From Methylococcaceae bacterium NSP1-1 (GTDB taxonomy: Bacteria > Pseudomonadota > Gammaproteobacteria > Methylococcales > Methylomonadaceae): 6,954 bases of DNA. Shown piece after piece: positions 1-6,954 of this stretch. Location of the stretch: the NCBI GenBank assembly GCA_002256465.1, contig NQJG01000089.1, positions 1-6,954 on the forward strand, in the 5' to 3' direction. Position 1 is the stretch's first letter. Each line of letters opens with the position of its first letter. A program made the translations under genes and the position numbers. The notes under the pieces were generated by a model. That model ran no database searches. It worked only from the letters and a program-made list of their open reading frames with translations, and was not told where the DNA came from.

Positions 1-1034
<1,034 letters not shown>

Positions 1035-1042
1035 GGTTTAAT

Positions 1043-1669
1043 ATGTTAACCATCGCTGTATCCAAGGGCAGAATTTATGAAGAGGCGTTGCCCTTGTTGG
1101 AAGAGGCGGGCATCACTCCGATTGACGACCCGAAAAAATGCCGTAAGCTGATTTTGCAGACCACCCGGGATGATGTGCAACTGGTTATTATTCGCGCTAC
1201 AGATGTGCCTACCTTTGTCGAATATGGTGCGGCGGATCTGGGAATTGCCGGCAAAGATGTGTTATTGGAACATGGAGCTGAAAGTCTGTATGAACCTTTG
1301 GATTTGAACATCGCCTGCTGCCGGCTAATGACTGCTGCACATAAGGATGCTCCACAAGAACGAGGCCGCATTCGAGTTGCCACCAAATATGTCAAAATAG
1401 CCCAGAGTTACTTTGCCAGTAAAGGTATACAGGCTGAAATTATAAAATTGTACGGCTCAATGGAGCTTGCGCCGTTGGTGGGTCTTGCCGATTGTATTGT
1501 TGATCTGGTTGATACAGGCAACACCTTAAGAGCCAATGATCTCGAGCCGCGTGAATTGATTATGAATATAAGCTCCAGGTTGGTTGTCAACAAGGCAGCA
1601 ATGAAAATGAAACATGAAGCGATTGCGGCATTACTGACTCAATTTGAAAAAACTCTGGCAAAGAGGTAA
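1043..1669 (+). CDS. hisG: ATP phosphoribosyltransferase, short-form catalytic subunit HisG
   Basis: Catalyses the first step of histidine synthesis, condensing ATP with PRPP to phosphoribosyl-ATP. The product is 208 residues, the short form, against 299 in E. coli. It has the N-terminal LTIAVSKGR, the [14 protein letters not shown] segment at about 61-74, and the PRPP-binding loop DLVDTGNTL at about 154-162. It ends without the C-terminal histidine-binding regulatory domain of long HisG. Short HisG proteins are known to need the HisRS-like partner HisZ for activity and feedback control. No hisZ is in this window, so it is inferred to be elsewhere. The ATG at 1043 is preceded by AAGG (1033-1036) at the end of murA with 6 nt spacing. 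It starts 8 nt after the murA stop, so the two are probably cotranscribed. Confidence 0.96.
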   Translation: MLTIAVSKGRIYEEALPLLEEAGITPIDDPKKCRKLILQTTRDDVQLVIIRATDVPTFVEYGAADLGIAGKDVLLEHGAESLYEPLDLNIACCRLMTAAHKDAPQERGRIRVATKYVKIAQSYFASKGIQAEIIKLYGSMELAPLVGLADCIVDLVDTGNTLRANDLEPRELIMNISSRLVVNKAAMKMKHEAIAALLTQFEKTLAKR

Positions 1670-1673
1670 GTCT

Positions 1674-3000
1674 ATGTCTTATTTAAACATCACTAAGCTC
1701 GATGCGTCATCCACCGATTTTGACCAGCAATTACAACAACTGCTGGCATGGGATGAAACCGATGGCAGGGATATCCAGCATCGGGTTTTGGATATTATTG
1801 CTGATGTTCGCAAAAACGGTGATAAAGCCGTCATTGACTACACAAACCGCTTTGACCACCGCAACATTACCCAAGCTGGCGAACTGGAGCTATCTAAAGA
1901 AATACTTAAGTCAGCCTGGGAAAAATTACCTATTGATAAAGCGCAAGCTCTGCAAACTGCCGCTGACCGAATTCGTGGCTATGCTGAACATCAAAAAATG
2001 CAGTCCTGGCAATACACTGAGGCTGATGGCAGCGTGCTTGGGCAAAAAGTTACGCCGTTGGATCGAGTGGGTCTTTATGTGCCGGGTGGGAAAGCGGCTT
2101 ATCCCTCTTCGGTTTTAATGAACGCCATTCCAGCAAAAGTAGCCGGTGTTGGCGAATTGATTATGGTTGTGCCTACTCCGCAGGGTGAAACCAATGAGCT
2201 GGTTCTGGCGGCAGCGCATCTGGCTGGCGTGGATCGTGTCTTTGCTATTGGTGGCGCACAAGCTATTGCCGCGCTTGCTTATTGCCGCGCTTGCTTACGG
2301 CACAGAAACTATTCCTGCGGTCGCAAAAATTGTCGGCCCAGGCAACATCTATGTCGCCACCGCCAAAAAACTGGTATTTGGACAAGTGGGTATCGACATG
2401 ATTGCCGGTCCTTCGGAAATTTTGATTATCTGTGACGGCAAAACCAATCCCGATTGGATAGCTATGGATATGTTCTCTCAAGCAGAGCATGATGAGAATG
2501 CTCAGGCCATTTTAATCAGTGACGATGGTGATTATTTGGAAGCGGTTGAACAAAGCATTAATGAATTATTGCCTGGAATGGAGCGCGCCGAGATCATTAG
2601 AGCATCCCTGTCAACACGAGGTGCGTTAATTAAAGTGGGTAACTTAAAGCTGGCCGCGGATGTTGCTAACATTATAGCGCCAGAACACTTGGAACTTTCT
2701 GTTGAAGAACCTGAGGCATTAAGCGAAAACATTCGCCATGCGGGCGCAATTTTTATGGGCAGGTACACCGCTGAAGCATTAGGCGATTATTGTGCAGGCC
2801 CTAACCATGTTTTACCAACCTCCAGCACGGCACGATTTTCATCACCTTTAGGTGTTTATGATTTCCAGAAACGTTCCAGTTTAATCAACTGTTCTCAAGT
2901 TGGGGCGGATACACTCGGCAAAACCGCATCCATACTGGCACGTGGTGAAAGTTTGACTGCCCATGCGCGTTCTGCGGAATATAGAATAAAATCGGATTAA
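1674..3000 (+). pseudogene. hisD: Histidinol dehydrogenase HisD, frameshifted by a 16-bp tandem duplication
   Basis: HisD is the zinc enzyme that oxidises L-histidinol to L-histidine with two NAD+, the last two steps of the pathway. The start is ATG 1674, 4 nt after the hisG stop, with AAGAGG (1661-1666) 7 nt upstream. Codons 1-203 read as normal HisD up to [12 protein letters not shown] repeated 16 bp then shifts the frame, adding about 50 unrelated residues before TGA 2433-2435. Normal HisD sequence resumes in the +1 frame from about 2281 ([25 protein letters not shown]) to TAA 2998-3000. Deleting one copy gives 436 residues, close to the 434 of E. coli. The zinc and catalytic regions, SQAEH (about 2476-2490), APEHLEL (about 2680-2700) and the C-terminal AHARSAEYR, all lie after the shift, so the truncated product should be inactive. 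No other damage is seen, so the lesion is very recent, reversible or an assembly error. Confidence 0.93.
2264..2297 (+). repeat. Perfect 16-bp tandem duplication inside hisD
   Basis: ATTGCCGCGCTTGCTT occurs at 2265-2280 and again immediately at 2281-2296. The flanking T (2264) and A (2297) also fit the 16-base period, so bases 2264-2297 form one 34-base run of period 16. The length is not a multiple of three, which causes the hisD frameshift. Without one copy the reading is [13 protein letters not shown], the conserved HisD sequence. Confidence 0.98.
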
Positions 3001-3013
3001 AGGTACAAGGTGA

Positions 3014-3060
3014 AAGGCCCTGGTGGTTTTTTGCGTCTTTCGCGTTTAATCTGTTTTCTT
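3014..3060. repeat. Possible fragment of a dispersed GCGTCTTT-type intergenic repeat
   Basis: The 84-nt gap between hisD and hisC contains TTGCGTCTTTCGCG (3031-3044) next to GGTGGTTTTTT. On the reverse strand this reads as GCGAAAGACGCAA-type sequence, whose chance translation is NAKDAKNH. This wording resembles the short GCAAAGACGCAAAG-like sequences that recur between genes in many proteobacterial genomes and give spurious NAKDAK peptides. Only one partial copy is present, so the assignment rests on recall of that sequence style, not on repetition within the window. No clear terminator hairpin was found here. Confidence 0.35.
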
Positions 3061-3084
3061 CTTCCTTTTGCTTGAGTCTTACTG

Positions 3085-4176
3085 ATGACCAATACAAATA
3101 ATTTGATTACTTCCATTTTTCGCAAGGAAGTTTTGGCTATGTCTGCCTATAAAGTAGTCGATGCCCAGGGGTTGATCAAGCTGGATGCCATGGAAAATCC
3201 GTATAGCTGGCCTGAAGACATAAAAAACGAATGGCTGGATGCGCTCAAAGACTGTCAGTTAAATCGCTATCCGGATCCTGAAGCCCGCCATCTCACTCAA
3301 ACTATCAAACACTTGAATCAATTATCCGATCAGTTTGGTGTGTTGCTAGGTAATGGATCTGATGAAATTATTCAATTGCTGTTAATGGCGTTACCTGAAA
3401 CAGCCAGTGTATTGGCTCCGGCTCCAGGTTTTGTTATGTACAAACAACTGAGCGATGGTTTGGGGTTAAATTATCAGGGCATCCCTTTACTTGCGGACAC
3501 CTTTGATCTGGACTTGCCTGCCATGCTGGCGGCTATAGAACAACATCAACCTTCAGTTATTTTCCTGGCCTATCCCAATAATCCTACCGGCAATTTATTC
3601 AGCGAAACGTCAATTCTGGAAATTGTAAAAACTGCCAAAGGCCTGGTTGTGATAGATGAAGCCTATGCACCTTTTGCTCATGCCAGTTTTATCAATGCGC
3701 TGGAGCAAAATAACAATTTGCTGGTCATGCGTACTGTCTCCAAGTTAGGGTTGGCAGGTTTGCGTCTGGGTTACATCATAGGTAACCCAGCGATTATTGA
3801 ACAACTCAATAAAATTCGCCTTCCTTACAATATTAATAGTCTCACCCAAATTAGCGCAGATTTCGCACTCTCGAATAAAATGCTTTTTGATCAGCAAACT
3901 CAAAAAATTTGTGCCGAAAGGGCTGTTGTTCTTAGTCGGCTTAATGAACTTGACGGCATTACTGCATACCCAAGCGCTGCGAATTTTATTCTCTTCAGAA
4001 CACCTGAAAATAAAGCGACCGAGATTTTCTTATCGATAAAGCGACAAGGGGTTTTAATTAAAGATCTGAGTGCTCAGGGTGGCTTGTTAAGTGATTGCTT
4101 GCGGGTTACTATCGGCAAACCTGAGGAAAACATGGCGTTTCTGGCTGCTTTAAGAAAAAGCCTGGCCCCGCATTAA
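3085..4176 (+). CDS. hisC: Histidinol-phosphate aminotransferase HisC
   Basis: A cytoplasmic PLP-dependent fold-type I aminotransferase that converts imidazole-acetol phosphate and glutamate to histidinol phosphate. At 363 residues it is near the usual 350-370. Motifs seen are KLDAMENPY (about 32-40), the cofactor-phosphate loop GNGSDE (89-94), YPNNPTG (163-169), DEAY (191-194), the Schiff-base lysine K220 in RTVSKLGLAGLRLGY, and substrate carboxylate-binding arginines in GLRLGY and CLRVTIG. Two starts are possible. ATG 3085 has a weak ribosome site (GAG at 3074). ATG 3139 has a strong AAGGAAG 8 nt upstream but would remove ITSIFRKEVLAMSAY, which resembles the N-terminal helix of E. coli HisC (ITDLARENVRNLTPY). 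I therefore chose 3085. It follows hisD by 84 nt and may be cotranscribed with it. Confidence 0.95.
   Translation: MTNTNNLITSIFRKEVLAMSAYKVVDAQGLIKLDAMENPYSWPEDIKNEWLDALKDCQLNRYPDPEARHLTQTIKHLNQLSDQFGVLLGNGSDEIIQLLLMALPETASVLAPAPGFVMYKQLSDGLGLNYQGIPLLADTFDLDLPAMLAAIEQHQPSVIFLAYPNNPTGNLFSETSILEIVKTAKGLVVIDEAYAPFAHASFINALEQNNNLLVMRTVSKLGLAGLRLGYIIGNPAIIEQLNKIRLPYNINSLTQISADFALSNKMLFDQQTQKICAERAVVLSRLNELDGITAYPSAANFILFRTPENKATEIFLSIKRQGVLIKDLSAQGGLLSDCLRVTIGKPEENMAFLAALRKSLAPH
3124..3141 (+). promoter_or_regulatory. Strong Shine-Dalgarno-like site before an internal hisC ATG
   Basis: AAGGAAG (3124-3130) lies 8 nt before the ATG at 3139, in frame with hisC codon 19. It is a better ribosome site than anything before the ATG at 3085. 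It may be coincidental coding sequence or may mark a second, shorter start. The choice of 3085 rests on protein homology. Confidence 0.4.
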
Positions 4177-4191
4177 TTCCAATGTGCTAAA

Positions 4192-4218
4192 TTGACCAGA
4201 ATGACTACGGGATATAAA
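4192..4218 (+). promoter_or_regulatory. Candidate sigma70-type promoter, distal, for petABC
   Basis: TTGACC (4192-4197, five of six to the -35 consensus) is followed after a short 15-nt spacer by TATAAA (4213-4218, five of six to the -10 consensus). The hexamers are good but the spacer is 2 nt below optimum. It would give a leader of about 180 nt before petA. Confidence 0.3.
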
Positions 4219-4323
4219 TAATATTTTATTTAAGTTCATAGGGTTATGTTATTTAATTCCTGGTGCCATATAGCTACGGTGCTAAAATACAAGACAACAT
4301 CTCAAACAATTCATTATAAGCAC

Positions 4324-4353
4324 TTCAAATTCACTAGCTTCTAGTGGTATATT
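4324..4353 (+). promoter_or_regulatory. Candidate extended -10 promoter, proximal, for petABC
   Basis: TTCAAA (4324-4329) and TATATT (4348-4353) are separated by 18 nt, and TGG directly before the -10 makes an extended -10 element. Transcription would start near 4360, leaving a leader of about 49 nt with the petA ribosome site. A weaker alternative is the extended -10 TGCTAAAAT at 4280-4288, which lacks a good -35. Confidence 0.35.
4332..4346. promoter_or_regulatory. Perfect inverted repeat, possible operator
   Basis: CACTAG (4332-4337), CTT, CTAGTG (4341-4346) is a perfect 6-3-6 dyad. It fills most of the spacer between the proposed -35 and -10 of the proximal petABC promoter and ends inside the extended -10 TG. 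The position would suit a regulator binding between the promoter elements. A 6-bp dyad can also arise by chance, and no regulator family is recognised. Confidence 0.3.
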
Positions 4354-4394
4354 GATGCGACATAAGAATGAGCTGTAAAGCCACGGATATAATC

Positions 4395-4401
4395 AGGAGA
4401 G
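4395..4401 (+). promoter_or_regulatory. Ribosome binding site of petA
   Basis: AGGAGAG lies 7 nt before ATG 4409 and fixes the petA start, which also begins the expected Tat-type N-terminus. Confidence 0.8.
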
Positions 4402-4408
4402 TTCCATA

Positions 4409-5008
4409 ATGAATAATAAAGGCGTCGATAAGTCTAAACGCCAGTTTTTAACCTCGGCTCTGACCGTGGTTGGCGCTGTCGGCACAGGCTATTTAGCTGT
4501 TCCTTTTCTTGCTCAAATGCAGCCTAGTGTCAAAGCAATGGCAGCTGGAGCGCCTGTTGAAGTTGACATTAGTAAAATGGAAACCGGACAACTGATTAGA
4601 GTTGCCTGGCGAGGGAAGCCGGTATGGGTACTCAATAGAACACCCGATGTTCTTGCAACATTAAAGACGTTGGATAACGAGCTCAGAGATCCTCTTTCTA
4701 ATGAATCAGATCAGCCCCCCTCTAGTAAAAACCCGGTAAGATCCATTAAACCCGAAATTTTTGTTGCTGTGGGGTTGTGTACTCATTTAGGTTGTTCGCC
4801 TACCTTTCGCCCGGAAATAGCGCCTAATGATCTTGGGGATAAATGGAAAGGCGGTTTTTTCTGTCCATGTCATGGTTCCTGGTTTGATCTGGCTGGCCGA
4901 GTTTATCGTGGCGTGCCTGCACCTACTAATCTGGTAATTCCGCCTTATCGCTATGTTTCCGATACACTGATAATCATTGGTGAGTCCGCTGAGGAGAAAG
5001 CTGCATGA
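4409..5008 (+). CDS. petA: Ubiquinol-cytochrome c reductase Rieske iron-sulfur subunit
   Basis: The [2Fe-2S] subunit of the cytochrome bc1 complex. It takes one electron from ubiquinol at the Qo site and passes it to cytochrome c1 on the periplasmic side. The 199-residue protein has a Tat-like N-terminus (SKRQFLTS, residues 9-16) followed by a single membrane anchor at about 17-37 (SALTVVGAVGTGYLAVPFL), retained as in other Rieske proteins. Cluster box 1 is CTHLGC (124-129) and box 2 is CPCHGS (152-157). The ligands are C124, H126, C152 and H155, with the disulfide C129-C154. Two points are unusual against the best-studied family members: KR replaces the Tat RR, and F159 stands where mitochondrial and Rhodobacter proteins have a Tyr that hydrogen-bonds the cluster cysteine. 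It is the first gene of petABC and its stop overlaps the petB start. Confidence 0.97.
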   Translation: MNNKGVDKSKRQFLTSALTVVGAVGTGYLAVPFLAQMQPSVKAMAAGAPVEVDISKMETGQLIRVAWRGKPVWVLNRTPDVLATLKTLDNELRDPLSNESDQPPSSKNPVRSIKPEIFVAVGLCTHLGCSPTFRPEIAPNDLGDKWKGGFFCPCHGSWFDLAGRVYRGVPAPTNLVIPPYRYVSDTLIIIGESAEEKAA

Positions 5009-6432
5009 AACCAACCCGTATAACTGAGTGTGGCAACTGGGTTTTAGAACGTTTCCCAGTAACTAAATTCTGGAATGAGCACATGGCGCACTACTATGCG
5101 CCCAAAAACTTCAATTTTTGGTACTTCTTTGGCTCTTTGGCGTTACTGGTTTTAGTTAACCAGATTATCACCGGTATTTTGTTAACCATGAACTATAAAC
5201 CGGATGCAAAACTGGCATTCGATTCTATAGAATACATCATGCGCGATGTGCCATGGGGTTGGCTGGTGCGTTATATGCATTCAACCGGTGCATCTGCATT
5301 TTTTATCGTGATTTACCTGCACATGTTCAGAGGCATCATGTACGGTTCGTTCAAGCATCCGCGTGAGCTGATCTGGATTTTTGGCATGTTGCTGTTTGTC
5401 GCCTTAATGGCCGAAGCGTTTATGGGGTATTTATTGCCGTGGGGACAAATGTCATATTGGGGTGCGCAGGTTATTATTTCTTTGTTTAGCGCTATTCCTG
5501 TTATCGGTGATGACTTATCGCTGTGGATAAGAGGCGATTATGTTATTGCCGATGCGACGCTGAACAGATTTTTTGCTTTTCATGTTATCGCTGTGCCTTT
5601 GGTTTTGGTAATGCTGGTTTTCATGCACATTGTGGCGCTGCATGAAGTCGGCTCCAACAATCCTGACGGCATTGAAATCAAGGAATCCAAAGACCCATGG
5701 GGGCATCCTGTGGATGGTATTCCTTTTCATCCTTACTATACGGTAAAAGACATTGTTGGTGTTGCTGTGTTTTTATTGTTTTTTGCTACGGTTATTTTTT
5801 ATATGCCGGAAATGGGTGGCTATTTTCTCGAACATGCCAACTTCATTCCGGCTGATCCAATGAAAACGCCTGAGCACATTGCGCCAGTCTGGTATTTCAC
5901 GCCGTTTTATTCTATTTTAAGGGCTATTCCGGATAAATTTGCCGGTGTTATTGCAATGGGTAGCTCTATTGTCGTGCTGTTCCTGCTGCCTTGGCTGGAT
6001 CGCTGTAAAGTTAAATCAATTCGTTATCGTGGAGGTATTTTCAAAAAGGCCTTGTTTTTATTTGTAATCAGTTTTTTGGCTTTAGGTTATTTAGGTACTC
6101 AACCTGTAACACCGGTGGCGACAACCTTGGCCAGACTTTTTACCACAATTTATTTTGGCTTTTTCCTGTTAATGCCCATATATACTCGCTGGGAAAAAAC
6201 CAAGCCGGTGCCAAGAAGCTTGACCAAAGTACATAGTCTTGAGGAGCAATTACATACGCTTGAGGAGCAATTGCCTGCGTTAATTCAGGAAATTACTGAA
6301 TTAAAGCCAGTAGTTACTGAAATCGGTCATCCTGCCTTTAAAAGCTCTTTTTTTAGCAGAAGGCCTAATCCTGAAGGCATGCTCAACGTTATCAGCCGGT
6401 TAGCAAAAAAAGCAAAAGGGAGTCTGGATTGA
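5005..6432 (+). CDS. petB: Ubiquinol-cytochrome c reductase cytochrome b subunit, with a C-terminal coiled-coil extension
   Basis: The di-heme membrane core of the bc1 complex, holding the Qo and Qi quinone sites. It is one full-length cytochrome b with about eight membrane helices (roughly 37-60, 88-110, 122-142, 188-210, 248-267, 311-330, 347-363 and 378-393). Heme ligands are H92/H106 in helix B (spacing 14) and H193/H208 in helix D (spacing 15). Other marks are MGYLLPWGQMSYWGAQV, HEVGSNNPDG, PEHIAPVWY (289-297, with PVWY in place of PEWY at Qo) and the closing TRWEKTKPVP. Relatives such as Pseudomonas end near there, at about 400 residues. This protein is 475 long and adds about 70 residues, including coiled-coil heptads at 412-440 and a basic end (RLAKKAKGS). 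ATG 5005 overlaps the petA stop as ATGA and has GAGGAG (4991-4996) 8 nt upstream, so translation is probably coupled. Confidence 0.97.
   Translation: MKPTRITECGNWVLERFPVTKFWNEHMAHYYAPKNFNFWYFFGSLALLVLVNQIITGILLTMNYKPDAKLAFDSIEYIMRDVPWGWLVRYMHSTGASAFFIVIYLHMFRGIMYGSFKHPRELIWIFGMLLFVALMAEAFMGYLLPWGQMSYWGAQVIISLFSAIPVIGDDLSLWIRGDYVIADATLNRFFAFHVIAVPLVLVMLVFMHIVALHEVGSNNPDGIEIKESKDPWGHPVDGIPFHPYYTVKDIVGVAVFLLFFATVIFYMPEMGGYFLEHANFIPADPMKTPEHIAPVWYFTPFYSILRAIPDKFAGVIAMGSSIVVLFLLPWLDRCKVKSIRYRGGIFKKALFLFVISFLALGYLGTQPVTPVATTLARLFTTIYFGFFLLMPIYTRWEKTKPVPRSLTKVHSLEEQLHTLEEQLPALIQEITELKPVVTEIGHPAFKSSFFSRRPNPEGMLNVISRLAKKAKGSLD
6238..6279 (+). repeat. In-frame 21-bp tandem repeat in the petB tail
   Basis: Two adjacent 21-base units, 6238-6258 and 6259-6279, match at 18 of 21 positions and share CTTGAGGAGCAATT exactly. 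Each encodes one heptad (LEEQLHT, LEEQLPA). The next two heptads (LIQEITE, LKPVVTE) keep the hydrophobic spacing without DNA identity. Confidence 0.9.
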
Positions 6433-6433
6433 T

Positions 6434-6954
6434 ATGAAAAACTTAATAGTATTACTTTTATTATTGACACTGTCTTTTGGTGTTGCCGCTTCGGAAGGTA
6501 TAGAGCTGCAAGAGGCCGATATTGATCTTTCAGATAATGCTTCATTGCAACGGGGGGCACAGCACTTTGTTACTTATTGTCTGGGTTGCCACTCAGCCAA
6601 GCATATTCGTTACTTGCGTATTGCCCTTGATCTTGGTGTGGATCAAAAGAAAATGTTGAAAGATATTGCCCCTGAAGGAGCAAGCATCTATGATCAACTC
6701 CACAGCGCTATGAATAAGCATGATGCGGAAAAATGGTTTGGCACGCAACCGCCCGACTTGTCATTAATTGCCAGATCGCGGGGTGCAGATTGGTTGTATA
6801 CCTATTTAAAAAGCTATTATATCGAGCCAAACAGCCCTAGAGGGGTAAACAATCTGGTTTTCGAAGATACTGCAATGCCTAATCCACTATGGCAATTGCA
6901 AGGAGAGCAACATGCTGAATCCAGGAAAACCATATGGGGTGAATATACCAAGTT
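6434..6954 (+). CDS. petC: Ubiquinol-cytochrome c reductase cytochrome c1 subunit (3' end missing)
   Basis: The membrane-anchored c-type cytochrome of the bc1 complex. It accepts electrons from the Rieske centre and reduces a periplasmic cytochrome c. The frame is open from ATG 6434 to the window end (173 codons). It begins with a Sec signal peptide (KNLIVLLLLLTLSFGVAA, likely cut after A19). Heme attaches covalently at CLGCH (residues 49-53). Family segments seen are CHSAKHIRYLR, KWFGTQPPDL, RGADWLYTYLKSYY and RGVNNLVFEDTAMPNPL. M148 in the last segment is the probable sixth heme ligand. The C-terminal membrane anchor expected in a protein of about 240-260 residues lies outside the window. 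It starts 1 nt after the petB stop, with GGGAG about 11-12 nt upstream, so it is probably coupled to petB. Confidence 0.96.
   Translation, partial: MKNLIVLLLLLTLSFGVAASEGIELQEADIDLSDNASLQRGAQHFVTYCLGCHSAKHIRYLRIALDLGVDQKKMLKDIAPEGASIYDQLHSAMNKHDAEKWFGTQPPDLSLIARSRGADWLYTYLKSYYIEPNSPRGVNNLVFEDTAMPNPLWQLQGEQHAESRKTIWGEYTK

Larger units (their letters stand above)
4177..4408. other. AT-rich intergenic region between hisC and petABC
   Basis: This 232-nt gap has no coding potential that I can support. It separates the histidine genes from the bc1 operon and probably contains the petABC promoter. Contents seen are an AT-only 7-bp stem (4215-4232), two GGTGC direct repeats 16 nt apart (4262 and 4278), several promoter-like hexamers and a perfect inverted repeat at 4332-4346. 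There is no GC-rich hairpin followed by a T run, so no factor-independent terminator for hisC is evident. Confidence 0.7.

Noticed and set aside
2265..2296. Programmed ribosomal frameshift in hisD
   Set aside because: The shift is fully explained by an exact 16-bp duplication. There is no slippery heptamer with a stimulatory structure, and the family is not known to use frameshifting.
2885..3097. Reverse-strand open frame across the end of hisD and the gap
   Set aside because: It overlaps conserved hisD coding sequence, and its NAKDAKNH stretch is a typical chance translation of an intergenic repeat.
4169..4188. GCATT...AATGTGC hairpin at the hisC 3' end
   Set aside because: Only about four clean pairs with a bulge, and no T tract.
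4215..4232. TAAATAA-TATT-TTATTTA stem as a hisC terminator
   Set aside because: The stem has only A-T pairs and no following T run, so it would be too weak to terminate transcription.
4352..4365. FNR-like box beginning TTGAT
   Set aside because: Only the first half-site fits; the second half (CATAA) does not match ATCAA.
4388..4393. Perfect TATAAT just upstream of petA
   Set aside because: It ends only 15 nt before the ATG, so transcription would begin at or within the ribosome site (4395-4401), and there is no -35 match 16-18 nt upstream.

Overview
The window looks like an ordinary stretch of a gammaproteobacterial chromosome with moderate GC content. All seven genes are on the + strand. 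The order murA-hisG-hisD-hisC, a short-form HisG, and a petABC set in which cytochrome b and the Rieske protein resemble those of Pseudomonas and its relatives all point to Gammaproteobacteria. A methanotroph-like (Methylococcales) source is possible, but this is only an impression from protein style.

Left part (1-4176), cell wall and histidine synthesis. The 3' four fifths of murA (UDP-GlcNAc enolpyruvyl transferase) is followed, with gaps of 8 and 4 nt, by hisG (short ATP phosphoribosyltransferase) and hisD (histidinol dehydrogenase). After an 84-nt gap comes hisC (histidinol-phosphate aminotransferase). The main anomaly is in hisD: a perfect 16-bp tandem duplication (2265-2280 / 2281-2296) shifts the frame and stops translation at 2435. 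Removing one copy restores a normal 436-residue enzyme. As written the gene is broken, through a very recent mutation, a reversible slippage allele or an assembly error. The hisD-hisC gap holds what looks like a fragment of a dispersed GCGTCTTT-type repeat.

Middle (4177-4408), a 232-nt AT-rich intergenic region with no gene. It holds candidate promoters for the next operon and a perfect 6-3-6 inverted repeat lying inside one promoter spacer. No convincing terminator was seen after hisC.

Right part (4409-6954), the cytochrome bc1 (complex III) operon petA-petB-petC: Rieske iron-sulfur protein, cytochrome b, and cytochrome c1 (cut by the window end). petA and petB overlap by 4 nt (ATGA), and petB and petC are 1 nt apart, so they are probably translationally coupled. 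Together they would oxidise ubiquinol and reduce a periplasmic c-type cytochrome. Notable details are a lysine-arginine Tat motif and a Phe beside the cluster in the Rieske protein, a PVWY Qo motif, and an unusual C-terminal extension on cytochrome b that carries about four coiled-coil heptads built partly from a 21-bp internal DNA duplication.

No new multi-gene system was found. The points worth following are the hisD duplication and the cytochrome b tail.
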